Source: Brucella haematophila
GTDB lineage: Bacteria > Pseudomonadota > Alphaproteobacteria > Rhizobiales > Rhizobiaceae
Assembly: GCF_005938105.1 (NCBI RefSeq)
Contig: NZ_VCPE01000014.1
Location: 1-64,000 of the forward strand
Direction of reading: 5' to 3'
Length of the DNA stretch: 64,000 nt
Shown here piece after piece: positions 28,168 through 37,779 of this stretch; position 1 is the first letter of the stretch, and each line of letters starts with the position of its first letter. Made by a program: the position numbers and the translations under genes. The notes below the pieces were generated by a model. That model searched no databases and was not told where the DNA came from. It worked only from the letters and a program-made list of their open reading frames with translations.

Positions 28168-30501
28168 CTAGGGTCCCGGCACCGCCATTGCCCAATAGCT
28201 CCAATCCCATGCGCAGTCGTCGATGCAAGATGTTTCCAAGGAAATTTCTTCGGTACCGGTCGGCAATTCGACCCTCGCATGCTGCTCCAGGCGGTCGGCT
28301 TCGTTTTCCACGGGCCTCAGGCAGCGCTCGAAGAATTTTGAAGACGCGGTTTGCACACTGAAACAAACACCGTTCGTTTTGCCTCCATCCAGCCACGCTC
28401 CTTCCCGTATACCGAAGCGTATATCGAGACTGCGTGCACCGCTCACAGGTAGATTCAAAATCGTCGGAGCATGGGCCAGCAACCCCTCTGGCACCTTTAT
28501 GACCGTTGGATCGTGTATTGAATTGCTCTCCAGGAGAAGACCCAGGTTTTTCTCTTGTTCGATGTATGAATCAGCAAGATTACCTCTATAGTTATCTCGG
28601 AGACCCTTGTTGTCCAGAATGGAAAATTGGACATCTATGTCCGACCGATAGGCAAGCACTCCACCAAAGCCCGCGCGTACCTTTAAACTCTTTGCTTTTT
28701 GCAATGCGCCGACTTCCAAATGCCCCGTGGATACCAACAGATAATCGGATGGCGTCTTTACCAGCGGAGATACCATGAGACCTTCACTCACCATTCCCGG
28801 AATGATGCGGTAAGTTTCTACGGAACCGTTTGTATATGAGACGACGAGTTCCGTTAGCGGAGAGCGGTAGAGCATGTCCAGCAACTTTCCAAAACCCGTA
28901 GGCTTCATCTTAATAGAAGCCACGATTGGTTCGGCTGTATCGGGCAGACGCACTTCCTCGTTCAAGCGTGCGTGAATTGGCTCGCCACGGGTTTCGATGT
29001 TGCCCAGCGGAAGAGCACGCTTCTGTAAGACGAGATAGTCCTTCTCAATAAGATAAGGTTGATACTTCGAAAAGAACAATGGCCACAAAGCCCCTTCGGC
29101 TGAGGCAGGATGACGCCGATCAATAGACCCCGGCGCCATGAACAAAAAGTCTGGCGCTTGATCGCTTTGGAAAAAAGAACGATTCCGGGCAATCAAAGAA
29201 GGCGAATAGGTTGTATATTCTTGCAGCGTAGGGCGCGGTCGATAGTCTAATCCGTTGGCGATAATCGAAGATTGATCGTTCAGGATCGTATCCACCGAAC
29301 CGGACAAGTGCGGCAAAGGCCGCTGTTCCTTGATTGAAGCCAAAGATGCCGCATTTTCTTCAACCAGCCTATTCTTCCAGTTCGACGGTGACAGCACAAA
29401 GCTTGTTAGTTCCGATGCTTCCCGCGTTAACGTGTCAGGCAGTTGGACAACAGAACTGAAAGGAACAGTTCGGTAAACTTTGTATAGGGCCAAGTGCCCT
29501 GGAATCAGGCACGCAAAGGCAAGGACAGCCAAAAGCCAACGGCTTCTTTGCTTCCAAGGCTGGGCTGTAATAACAGCCAAAATTCCCATGATCAAAGCAG
29601 TCCAAGCGATCAGCATATGAAGATCATGACGAACAAAACCCGCCTTGAACGCCACGAACAAATAGCCCGATACAACCAGAACTTGTGCAACAAGACTGTA
29701 ACGGTTTTCCGTATTCCAGTTACGCGAAATTTCGTAAACGAGAACGCCCACAAACAGGCTCGCGACAGCTAGCCAGACAAAGGGATCTGGCAGCTGTATT
29801 GGTAGACTCATCGCCGACGAGTATCCGCTTGAAACCTCCAGGCTACTCGCGATGAAACTTGGCAACTGTTCCAGAGGTTGACCCGCCGCCACAAACACCA
29901 GGATCAAACCGCCAGAAAAAATAATAAGATGCAACGGCACCCTGCGGCGCCATAGAGCCAAAATGTCCAAAACAAGCATCGCAAGTATAGCGATTGGAAA
30001 TACCGAGAACTTTGCTAATACGATTATTCCAGATAGAAATGCTCCGAAGCCGCCTACTAAATTTTTGCTCTTTTCCTCGCCCCAAATGCCATACAGCGCT
30101 GCAAAAAGCGGCACAATCATCAGCATTACGTCCGACGTCATAAACAAAGATAAGCTTAGAATTATGAGGACTGCAAGACCAAAAAGAATACTACTTACAC
30201 GTGTTAGGAAAATCGAGAAACACAAGCTAATATAAAAAGCTACCAATAACGATGCGGCAGCCAATATATATGCATTACTCACTTCAAACTGTCGATTATA
30301 TTAACCCGACAGAGGGCCTCCGGTAAAAACAATATCCTTACCAAAAAGAAGCCTTTTCTCTGCTCCATAAGCCAGAGCCGATTGCCACGACGCATCCAAC
30401 CCCGGCAGAACGGGGTGGAAATATAAAGGCTGAAACTTAACGATAATTATGATCGACGTGAGTATAAAGAACAAAATAAAACGAGTGTAAGTTGAACCCA
30501 T
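28168..30501 (-). pseudogene. Large membrane protein split by an in-frame TAA
   Basis: A 66-residue piece from ATG 30501 (membrane helix, then LDASWQSALAYGAEKRLLFGKDIVFTGG) ends at TAA 30303-30301. Without any frame change the reading continues through YNRQFEVSNAYILAA into a 704-residue part ending at 28168. Together they form a single protein of about 777 residues with some 12 membrane helices and a soluble C-terminal half. The stop is one substitution from a sense codon. A GTG at 30282 could restart translation, giving the 704-residue form. It resembles lipid-sugar-dependent GT-C membrane proteins by topology only. Lesion or sequencing error are the alternatives. Confidence 0.75.
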
Positions 30502-30510
30502 CGCGCGCCC

Positions 30511-30924
30511 CTAACTCGCAAAAGTGAAATACTTATGCATGAAATAACTTGTCGCGATCGGGCTGAGAACACCGATCACATGCGCGGTCGTTTCTGCATA
30601 ATAGCTATAGCCCAGCGCCGGAAACGCGTATTTCGCCAACAACATGCTGACAGCCCATACCTGGACGAGCGCAACAGCGTTGACCAGTCCAAAGCGGAGA
30701 TATTCTTGCCCTACACTCCGGCCGGAAGCGTCAAACACGAACAGCTTCATCAGAATATAAGCCGTCGTCATTCCCAGCAGATAGGCAATGACGATTGCTG
30801 TCGAGAAGTTGGTCACTTCCGACAGCAATACACGCGAGCCGATATTGACCGCCGCTGCGATGCCACCCGACAACGCGAAACGAACAAAGGGGCGTTCGAG
30901 AAGAGACTTGGCAACAGCGATCAT
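30511..30924 (-). CDS. GtrA-family membrane protein (candidate polyprenyl-phosphate-sugar flippase)
   Basis: 137 residues with four membrane helices; the first carries FVRFALSGGIAAAVNIGSRVLL, the GtrA signature. Family members such as GtrA are thought to flip bactoprenol-phosphate-linked sugars across the inner membrane. Its ATG overlaps the preceding stop as ATGA, and it lies ten bases before the split membrane protein. In this operon the natural cargo would be polyprenyl-phosphoryl arabinose (inference). Confidence 0.87.
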   Translation of the reverse strand: MIAVAKSLLERPFVRFALSGGIAAAVNIGSRVLLSEVTNFSTAIVIAYLLGMTTAYILMKLFVFDASGRSVGQEYLRFGLVNAVALVQVWAVSMLLAKYAFPALGYSYYAETTAHVIGVLSPIATSYFMHKYFTFAS

Positions 30925-32204
30925 TTGCTGACAGTTTCCGCCATCATACGCCCATATCGAACACTTTCAGCGATACCGCGGTCTTCCGGATAATAATAGC
31001 ACGTGTCTGCGATTTGCAGCCCGTCAATCGGCGTCTGAATCGGAGGCAGCTTGTCGAGGAAGTTCGGCTCACAAACGGGCTGGGCATAACGCAAACGCCC
31101 AACGCTCGCATCAATCAGGTCATCGCGGCTGATATTGGGATTGATCTTGCGAATATAGGAGAACGCTTCCTCAATGAACTGCTCGTCGCTCCACTGCCAT
31201 TTCGGCTGCGTTGTCGGCATGTAATAGGGAACGTAGATGATGTGATCATCGACAGGGCGCAGGTTTGAGAACTCGATCAGTCCCGGAATTTCGATCTTCT
31301 CATCAATGATGTTGAGCCAGAAGTTCTTGCTGACACTTTTCTTCAGTTTGAAGAGCAAGCATACGACGCCAATGTTGCGGATGGCATCATATTGTTCTTT
31401 CGATGCTGTCGGCAAATCAGGAACAAGCGATGAGATAAATGGCGTTGGGACAGTCGAAATGACCGCGTCGGCAGGGAAGACACGCCCGCCTGCGACCACG
31501 CCGGTGACCTTACCGTCTTTGGTTTCCACAAGCTCGGCAGGCGTCGAAAGATGCAAGCGCCCGCCTTTTTTCACGTAAGCGTCGACAAGCGCGTCAACGA
31601 GCGTTTGCGTGCCGCCATCAATATAACCCAGCTCTTCCTGGAAAATCGAACGTCGCGAATTGCCGACACGACGCACGCGTGTCGCAATCCACGAAGCCGA
31701 CATCTCGTCGGCAAGCTCATAGAATTTGAGCTCCATCAAACGCTTCCACAGCGTGTTGTAGACTTCCTTGCCGGAACCCTGCTCCAGCCACTGACGCGCT
31801 GTTTTGTGTTCGATGGATTTGAAGTTCTTGGCCTTCGTGGTCAGGAACATCTGCAAGCCGGTACGAAACTTCGAGACGAGGCTGAGATAAGGGAACTTCA
31901 GCAACGAAATCGGATCGCCCCACGGATGGATACGGTCCTTGATGTAATAGCCCATAGTGGTTGCGCGCCATTTCATCTTGTCGCCGATACCAAGCTCGTG
32001 CATCAGGCTGAACGTCGGATCGTCCGACTTACAGACGAAATGATAGAAGCGCTCAATCGACAGCCCGCCAAAGTCAAAATGGGCAGCCATGCCACCCGGC
32101 ACGCTGTCACTTTCGATGAGATCCACCTCATGCCCTAGCTGAACCGCGCGGTGCGCAGCCGCAAGCCCCATCGCTCCAGCACCGATGATAACAATCCGGC
32201 TCAT
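30921..32204 (-). CDS. FAD-dependent amine oxidase/protoporphyrinogen oxidase-like oxidoreductase
   Basis: 427 residues. It begins with the FAD dinucleotide motif IVIIGAGAMGLAAAHRAVQLGHEVDLIES and has the PGGMAAHFDFGGLSIERFYHF segment and a C-terminal FAD loop (GLQIADTCYYYPEDRGIAESVRYGRMMAE). It resembles the flavoproteins seen in sugar-lipid gene clusters (UDP-galactopyranose mutase or amine oxidase type); the reaction is unknown. It is translationally coupled to gtrA and ten bases after the epimerase-like gene. Confidence 0.8.
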   Translation of the reverse strand: MSRIVIIGAGAMGLAAAHRAVQLGHEVDLIESDSVPGGMAAHFDFGGLSIERFYHFVCKSDDPTFSLMHELGIGDKMKWRATTMGYYIKDRIHPWGDPISLLKFPYLSLVSKFRTGLQMFLTTKAKNFKSIEHKTARQWLEQGSGKEVYNTLWKRLMELKFYELADEMSASWIATRVRRVGNSRRSIFQEELGYIDGGTQTLVDALVDAYVKKGGRLHLSTPAELVETKDGKVTGVVAGGRVFPADAVISTVPTPFISSLVPDLPTASKEQYDAIRNIGVVCLLFKLKKSVSKNFWLNIIDEKIEIPGLIEFSNLRPVDDHIIYVPYYMPTTQPKWQWSDEQFIEEAFSYIRKINPNISRDDLIDASVGRLRYAQPVCEPNFLDKLPPIQTPIDGLQIADTCYYYPEDRGIAESVRYGRMMAETVSK

Positions 32205-32213
32205 TTCGCTACC

Positions 32214-33146
32214 TCAGAAATCCAGAACAATCGTATTATAAGTCTTGTCGAGGTAAGTTTCCTCAACAGCTTGCTTCAAAGGCGTGGCTGCAATCGCAAA
32301 TTCCTTCGGCCAATCGATCACCGGAAAAGTTTCCGGTATGACCAGCGCCTCGAGCTGGCTGGTGGTGAAAGGCGGGTTTTTGCTGAACTTTCCGTAGACG
32401 AATAGCAACCACCAGAAAAGCGTATAAGGGATATGGACAATCCGAGCCTTCGGCTTGACCGTATTGTGGATCAGCTTGATCAGATCGCCGTAATTAATCT
32501 GCTCCAGACCCGAAATATCGAAAGTACCGGTCTTCCGCGTATTCAACGCCGAAATAATGATGGCCGAGAAGTCACCGACGTAAAGCGGCTGGCGAATAAA
32601 CGCACCGTTTCCCGGAATCGGAAACACCGCCGTCCGATCCATAAACCGGCGCAGCCAGCCAAGATGCTTGCGATCAAACCAGCCGAACATAAGCGTTGGC
32701 CGCAGAATGACATGCGGAATGTCTGTAACCTTATCGATGAAATGTTCCTGGGTGGTTTTAGACCGCGTGTAGAAATCATCGGCCTGCGAGTTAACGACTG
32801 ACGACGAGATATGCACGAAATAAGGTGTCTTGTGCCGCCGCATCGCATCGACGATCCGTTCGGTCGCTGTAACATTGTTATCGACAAATTCTTTCTCAAC
32901 CAGACCGCCGATCTGCGCCTGATTGAGAACAACTGCATCCGCACCTGCAAACGCGTCCTGCCAGGCACCTGCCTGCGCCAGATCTGCCTCAATCACCTCG
33001 ACTTCAGGATGAAGGCGGCGCAGCAAATCCGTATTGGTTGGATGTTTGTCGATACCAACTATTTTCAACCCCGGTACGGATTTCAGACGTGCGATCAAAT
33101 TCTGACCAACAAGCCCGGCAGCGCCGGTAATAACAATCTTTTGCAT
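32214..33146 (-). CDS. NAD-dependent epimerase/dehydratase family protein
   Basis: 310 residues, extended SDR. GAAGLVGQNLIARL supplies the GxxGxxG motif, HISSSVVNS the Ser, and FYTRSKTTQEHF the YxxxK. The C-terminal part is atypical, with a hydrophobic LFWWLLFVYGKF segment that suggests membrane contact, as in lipid-linked sugar reductases. Its start shares one base with the dprE2-like stop (TGATG). The substrate is not known; the operon suggests an arabinose- or ribose-lipid intermediate. Confidence 0.8.
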   Translation of the reverse strand: MQKIVITGAAGLVGQNLIARLKSVPGLKIVGIDKHPTNTDLLRRLHPEVEVIEADLAQAGAWQDAFAGADAVVLNQAQIGGLVEKEFVDNNVTATERIVDAMRRHKTPYFVHISSSVVNSQADDFYTRSKTTQEHFIDKVTDIPHVILRPTLMFGWFDRKHLGWLRRFMDRTAVFPIPGNGAFIRQPLYVGDFSAIIISALNTRKTGTFDISGLEQINYGDLIKLIHNTVKPKARIVHIPYTLFWWLLFVYGKFSKNPPFTTSQLEALVIPETFPVIDWPKEFAIAATPLKQAVEETYLDKTYNTIVLDF

Positions 33147-33883
33147 CAGATATCCATACGATTGAAAATTGCGCTCGGCAGATTGCGAATGACCAGCATA
33201 ATCAACCGCCAGAAGCCCGGCGCATACGCAATGGGCCCACCGCGTTTGGACCGATTATAGGCAATGAGAGCGATTTGTTCCGGCTTTGCCCAAAGCAGAC
33301 CTTTCCGGTCCATACCCTCGGTCATGGGGGTAACGGTCGGACCGGGCTTGATAAGCACCGCGCGCGGCCCCTTATCGGCAAAGCGATGCGCAATGCCTTC
33401 GACCAACGCGGCCAACCCGGCCTTGGCCGCACCGTAAATATAGTTTGCACGCCGGCCGCGATCTCCTGCAACGGAGCCGATTACCACCAATGTGCCCCGG
33501 CCCTGTCGCTCGAACACATCTGCTGCGGCAAGAGTCCAGGCAGCAGCCGAATTGAAATTGACGCGCAAAATCTCTTCGGCAGCCACCAGATCGCGTTCCG
33601 CCTTGCCTTGATCGCCGAGAATGCCATAAGCGAGCAATATCTGGTCGACTCCCCCGATCTGCTCGACAAAGCCACCGAATTGCGCTTGCGCATCCTGTGG
33701 AGCAGCGAGATCAGCGATCGCAGTCTCAACACGCTCCGCACCCCGGATTTTCAGATCGGCGGCAATCTGGTCAAGCCGAACCTGATCTCTCCCCACGAGA
33801 AGGATAACTGCGCCATCCTTTGCGTGAAGGCGTGCCGTTGCAATCGCAATAGCCGACGTGGCTCCAAGAACGATAAGGCGCAA
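33146..33883 (-). CDS. DprE2-like short-chain reductase (decaprenylphosphoryl-2-keto-pentofuranose reductase)
   Basis: 245 residues, classical SDR. The cofactor motif is LGATSAIAIATARLHA, the catalytic Ser is in VVIGSVAGDRGRRANYIYGAAKAGL with the YxxxK in the same stretch, and the C-terminal YAPGFWRLIMLVIRNLPSAIF matches the membrane-contact tail of DprE2 (recalled from mycobacteria). It would reduce the 2-keto intermediate made by DprE1 to the arabinose lipid. It is downstream of the dprE1-like gene with a 113-base gap that shows no gene. Confidence 0.85.
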   Translation of the reverse strand: MRLIVLGATSAIAIATARLHAKDGAVILLVGRDQVRLDQIAADLKIRGAERVETAIADLAAPQDAQAQFGGFVEQIGGVDQILLAYGILGDQGKAERDLVAAEEILRVNFNSAAAWTLAAADVFERQGRGTLVVIGSVAGDRGRRANYIYGAAKAGLAALVEGIAHRFADKGPRAVLIKPGPTVTPMTEGMDRKGLLWAKPEQIALIAYNRSKRGGPIAYAPGFWRLIMLVIRNLPSAIFNRMDI

Positions 33884-33996
33884 GACCTTCCCCTTTTCAA
33901 ATCGGCTCTTTCCAAACGGAATATCAGAACCGCCCTAATCATCTAACGAACGCAATACCGCACGCGACACCTCGTGACGCGTTTGCAGGCAATGCT

Positions 33997-35331
33997 CTAT
34001 TTCACGACACGTGCCCAAAAATGGGAGCTGAAGCGCGGATCGACATGTTCGGCAAAAGCTTCCCATTCGGGATACCCGCTTTGAAACATCTTCGCCGACA
34101 TGCGCCCATCCTTGGCCGGATAAAGCCTTCCACCAGCCTCTAGCACAATCGCGTCAAGCTTTTCCATGAGCCGGAGCGTTTTATCGCCGCGGTTCGGGAA
34201 ATCCAGTGCAAGCGTTGTTCCTTCGCGCGGAAAGGACAACAATCCAGGTGACGGTTTGCGTCCGAACGTCTTCAACACGGCCAGAAACGACCCTTGTCCA
34301 CTCGACGATATTGCATTCAGCATCTCGCGCGTCGCGTCCAGCTGGCCAGCCGGCGGGACAACCGATTGATACTGATACATGCCGCCGCGCCCGTACATCC
34401 GGTTCCAGTTGCCAATAGCATCGAGAGGATAAAAGAACGGATGCGCTGGAATGGTTGCCTTGCCACTCTTTCGCTTGCCGTTCCAGAAATAAAGAGCGTT
34501 GAACGCCCGTATCGAATAGCGGTTCATCGCAAATGCGGGCAGATTGACCGGCATTGTAAACCGCGTATTGCCGCGATTCAGAAGTCGCGACCCTGTGCGC
34601 GCGTGATTGCCCCGCGTGAAAATTCCGCGTCCAAGGGCATCGCCTTTCGAGAGGCAGTCGATCCATGATACCGTATAATCATAGCCCGCCTCGCTTTCAG
34701 CAGAGAGCGAGAAGAATTCGTCCAGATTGCCGAAAGGAATATTCTCCGCATCCATCAAAGCGCTGCCGACCGGAATGACTTCCAGTTCAACCCAGGTGAT
34801 GATGCCTGTCAGTCCCAGTCCGCCAATTGTTGCCGCAAACAGGCCAGTATTGTCATTGGGCGCCAGCTCGATTTCACGGCCATCGGAACGAAGCAATCCC
34901 AACCGGCGCACCCAGCAGCCAATCGTCCCATGCGTGTGATGGTTCTTGCCATGCACATCGTTTGCCACAGCGCCGCCGAGCGTAACGAAGCGCGTACCGG
35001 GTGTAACAGGCAGGAAGAAGCCTTGCCTGACGATAATATTCAGAATGGCATCGAAGGAAACGCCAGCCTCGGCGCGCAACAGACGCGTCCCGGGGTCAAA
35101 TTCAATCACCCTGTCCAGCCCGGAAATGTCGATCAGGCTTCCGTCTGGATTGAGGCCGCTATCGCCGTAGGAACGGCGCAATCCACAGGCAAGCAAACTA
35201 CTGCTCGGCCCCTGTGCGCTCACGACCAGACCAGGCAGTTGGTCACGCCATGCTGGCGAAGCGACCAGATGCTCGCGCAATATGGTGCCGCCCCAGGAAC
35301 GAATATCACTGCGGGGAACGAAACCGCTCAT
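33997..35331 (-). CDS. DprE1-like FAD-dependent oxidase (decaprenylphosphoryl-ribose 2'-oxidase type)
   Basis: 444 residues. The FAD domain shows LRRSYGDSGLNPDGSLIDIS, PVTPGTRFVTLGGAVANDVHGKNHH and GGLGLTGII, which line up with mycobacterial DprE1. The C-terminal part carries FFYPLDAIGNWNRMYGRGGM and GGRLYPAKDGRMSA. The residue equal to the benzothiazinone-reactive Cys of DprE1 is Ala here (GTTLALDFP in place of a Cys-containing NICVDFP). It would oxidise C2' of a polyprenyl-phosphoryl ribose. Its ATG overlaps the HAD-UbiA stop (ATGA). Confidence 0.87.
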   Translation of the reverse strand: MSGFVPRSDIRSWGGTILREHLVASPAWRDQLPGLVVSAQGPSSSLLACGLRRSYGDSGLNPDGSLIDISGLDRVIEFDPGTRLLRAEAGVSFDAILNIIVRQGFFLPVTPGTRFVTLGGAVANDVHGKNHHTHGTIGCWVRRLGLLRSDGREIELAPNDNTGLFAATIGGLGLTGIITWVELEVIPVGSALMDAENIPFGNLDEFFSLSAESEAGYDYTVSWIDCLSKGDALGRGIFTRGNHARTGSRLLNRGNTRFTMPVNLPAFAMNRYSIRAFNALYFWNGKRKSGKATIPAHPFFYPLDAIGNWNRMYGRGGMYQYQSVVPPAGQLDATREMLNAISSSGQGSFLAVLKTFGRKPSPGLLSFPREGTTLALDFPNRGDKTLRLMEKLDAIVLEAGGRLYPAKDGRMSAKMFQSGYPEWEAFAEHVDPRFSSHFWARVVK

Positions 35332-36797
35332 AGCGCAACAACGAAGAGCAGCGCAATGACGACGCCCAGGCCGATGCTCGTCCGGTCGCGTATGGCAAAG
35401 CTGACCGGATCGTCGTTCATCTTACCGCGATGCGACAAAAGCCAGATGCGTCCGAGCCAGATGGAGAGGACGAGAGGGATAAGCGCCAATGGTTGCGGGT
35501 GCGAATAGCTTTTGCTTGGCAGAAGTTCCTGCAAAATGAAAATCATCATCACGACAAGCGAAGCAATCGCGGTGCTGAGCCCCATAGCCAGTGTGAGGGG
35601 GGCATCTTCAACCTCATAACCCCGGCTTTTCAAGCTCGTCTCGCCCATCAGCGAAGCGCGCACGATTTCCGTGTGCCTTTTGGCTGAAGCGAGCGAAAAG
35701 AAGAAGAACACTGCGAAAGTGAGCAACCATTCCGGATGAGGATCAGCGAGCAAAGCCACGCCCATGACCAGGCGCAGCGTGAACAGTACGCCGATGATCA
35801 GCATATCCAGCAGTGGAATCCGCTTGAGACCAAGCGAATATGCGCCGGTGATCACCAGATAAGCGAGCAACGCCAATCCAAAACGGGGCGCTATCGTAAA
35901 GGCGACCGCAAAACCTCCAACAAGCAATCCGACCGCCAACAGGAACGCCGACCTGATGGCCAGCCTTCCGCTGGCAATGGCCCGATTGCGCTTCGTCCAA
36001 TGATGGCGATCGGCATGAACATCGGCGATGTCATTCAACAGATAGGTTGCCGAGGTCACCGCGAGCAGACATGCGAAAGCGAAAATAGCGTGCAGCCATA
36101 AACCGGCATTTGTCCACTCATGTGCGAGAATGAGCGGCACAAACATCAGAACATTCTTTGACCAGTGATGAACGCGAATGGCCTTCAGAAATGCCTTAAG
36201 ATTGAGCTTGGGATTGTCAAAACTTGCAATGACAGGCTTTTCCAGCGCCTTCGCGCGCGCTGTCACTGCCGGCTTTGTACCGGCCAGAACAATACCGCTC
36301 GATTCCTTCCAGACATTCAGGTCAGCGGCATGATCGCCGACATAGATAAATCCGTCGGGGAATTGCCTTTTTAGATAATCGGCTTTGGCTGGCCCCTTCA
36401 GATTGGCTTGGGCCGACCCAATGGCCGAACTGAAAATCCCAAGGTGCTCCGCAACGCTATCCACCACGGACTGATCTGCAGCCGAACACAGATGCAGTTC
36501 GTGCCCGTCTTTTGCCTGTTTATGCAACCACTCAACCAGATCCTCACGGATCGGGAATACTGCATCGGACAGATTTACTTTCGAAGCGATGGCCGCTTTG
36601 AGCGAATGGCGGCCTTTCGCAAGCTGCGGCAGACACTGAATAAAAGCCAAAGGACGTTTGAAAAACAGCATCGCTGCCGTTTCATAGAGCGTGTCAGAAA
36701 GAACTAACGTCTGATCGAGGTCAACAACGATCGGCAGCCGCACATCACTACTATTGTCGCTGATATCTGCCTGCTGCTGGACCGGCACATAAACCAT
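35328..36797 (-). CDS. HAD phosphatase-UbiA prenyltransferase fusion (DPPR-synthase-like)
   Basis: 489 residues. Residues 15-205 form a HAD domain (PIVVDLDQTLVLSDTLYE as motif 1, YVGDHAADLNVW as motif 4). Residues 206-489 form a UbiA-type membrane prenyltransferase with eight or nine helices, the acidic motif LLNDIADVHADRHHWTKRNR and a second Asp region (GAYSLGLKRIPLLDM). Related UbiA enzymes join phosphoribosyl pyrophosphate to decaprenyl phosphate; the HAD part could then remove the 5-phosphate. It is the first gene of the operon; the 237 bases upstream to wzt hold no gene. Confidence 0.85.
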   Translation of the reverse strand: MVYVPVQQQADISDNSSDVRLPIVVDLDQTLVLSDTLYETAAMLFFKRPLAFIQCLPQLAKGRHSLKAAIASKVNLSDAVFPIREDLVEWLHKQAKDGHELHLCSAADQSVVDSVAEHLGIFSSAIGSAQANLKGPAKADYLKRQFPDGFIYVGDHAADLNVWKESSGIVLAGTKPAVTARAKALEKPVIASFDNPKLNLKAFLKAIRVHHWSKNVLMFVPLILAHEWTNAGLWLHAIFAFACLLAVTSATYLLNDIADVHADRHHWTKRNRAIASGRLAIRSAFLLAVGLLVGGFAVAFTIAPRFGLALLAYLVITGAYSLGLKRIPLLDMLIIGVLFTLRLVMGVALLADPHPEWLLTFAVFFFFSLASAKRHTEIVRASLMGETSLKSRGYEVEDAPLTLAMGLSTAIASLVVMMIFILQELLPSKSYSHPQPLALIPLVLSIWLGRIWLLSHRGKMNDDPVSFAIRDRTSIGLGVVIALLFVVAL

Positions 36798-37034
36798 ATC
36801 GAATCCATATCTCGATTTCGGCTGGCGCTTTTGCGCCGTGAGCTACTATTCAAGGACAGGCACGTACTATGGAATGACCAGCCGTGACAACCATCTTCGC
36901 TAGATTAACATCAACATTGTACCAGAATATCGGCACAAAAATTCGATCAAGCGAGCAGAGCTATTCACTAATGGGAGATTATTATTTCGGCCCGTTCAAA
37001 TTGAGAACCCACATTAGGTATCAGTAATTCAAGT

Positions 37035-37775
37035 TCAGCCAAAGTAAGTATTCATAACCTCGGATGTACTACCATCCATTTTCACGCGGCCATGCTCCAG
37101 CCAGATCACTCGGTTACAGTTCTTTTCGAGCAAATCGCGAGAATGGCTTGCAAGCACCAAAATTTTCGTTGAATCGACTAGATTGCGCATACGCTGATTG
37201 GCACGCACCTTAAAGTCCTCATCCCCGGTCGATAGCCATTCATCCATGATCAAAATTTCTGGATTGATTGATGTCGAAGCAGCAAAAGCCAAGCGTAGTT
37301 GCATGCCTGTCGAATAGGTCCTGAAAGGAACCTCCAGAAACTCACCAAGCCCGGAGAAATCCGAAATATCATCTATTTTCTCGGCAATCTCATCCGGGTG
37401 CATACCCATCATTGCACAACGCAGACGAATATTCTCGCGGCCAGTCGCATCCGGATCAATGCCCAAATTGATATTAATGAGCGAAATTGTGTGTCCGTGA
37501 ATAAGTGCGGTGCCCTGCGTCGGTGTATAAATGCCAGATAAAACGCGCAGTAACGTCGTCTTGCCAGAGCCATTATGACCGATCAGTCCAACACGATCAC
37601 CTTCATTTAGCGAGATCGTAACATCATCCAAACCACGAATAATGACCGTCCGGTCTGTGCGACGTTCAATTTTGCCGCCTGTCGCAACACTTAAGACGCG
37701 ATTTTTGAGCGAACGACTTGAGGAGTTGTAGATTGGAAATTCCACACTCGCATTCTGAAGCTTTATGAAAGTCAT
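37035..37775 (-). CDS. wzt: Wzt, ATPase of the O-polysaccharide ABC exporter
   Basis: 246 residues. Walker A GLIGHNGSGKTTLLRVL, signature YSTGMQLRLAFA and Walker B EILIMDEWLS are all present. The protein stops soon after the nucleotide-binding domain, so it lacks the C-terminal carbohydrate-binding domain found in exporters that read a chain-end cap. ATG 37775, four bases after the wzm stop, is chosen; the longer 277-residue frame would overlap wzm. It powers export of finished O-chain across the inner membrane. Confidence 0.92.
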   Translation of the reverse strand: MTFIKLQNASVEFPIYNSSSRSLKNRVLSVATGGKIERRTDRTVIIRGLDDVTISLNEGDRVGLIGHNGSGKTTLLRVLSGIYTPTQGTALIHGHTISLININLGIDPDATGRENIRLRCAMMGMHPDEIAEKIDDISDFSGLGEFLEVPFRTYSTGMQLRLAFAASTSINPEILIMDEWLSTGDEDFKVRANQRMRNLVDSTKILVLASHSRDLLEKNCNRVIWLEHGRVKMDGSTSEVMNTYFG

Positions 37776-37779
37776 GAAT

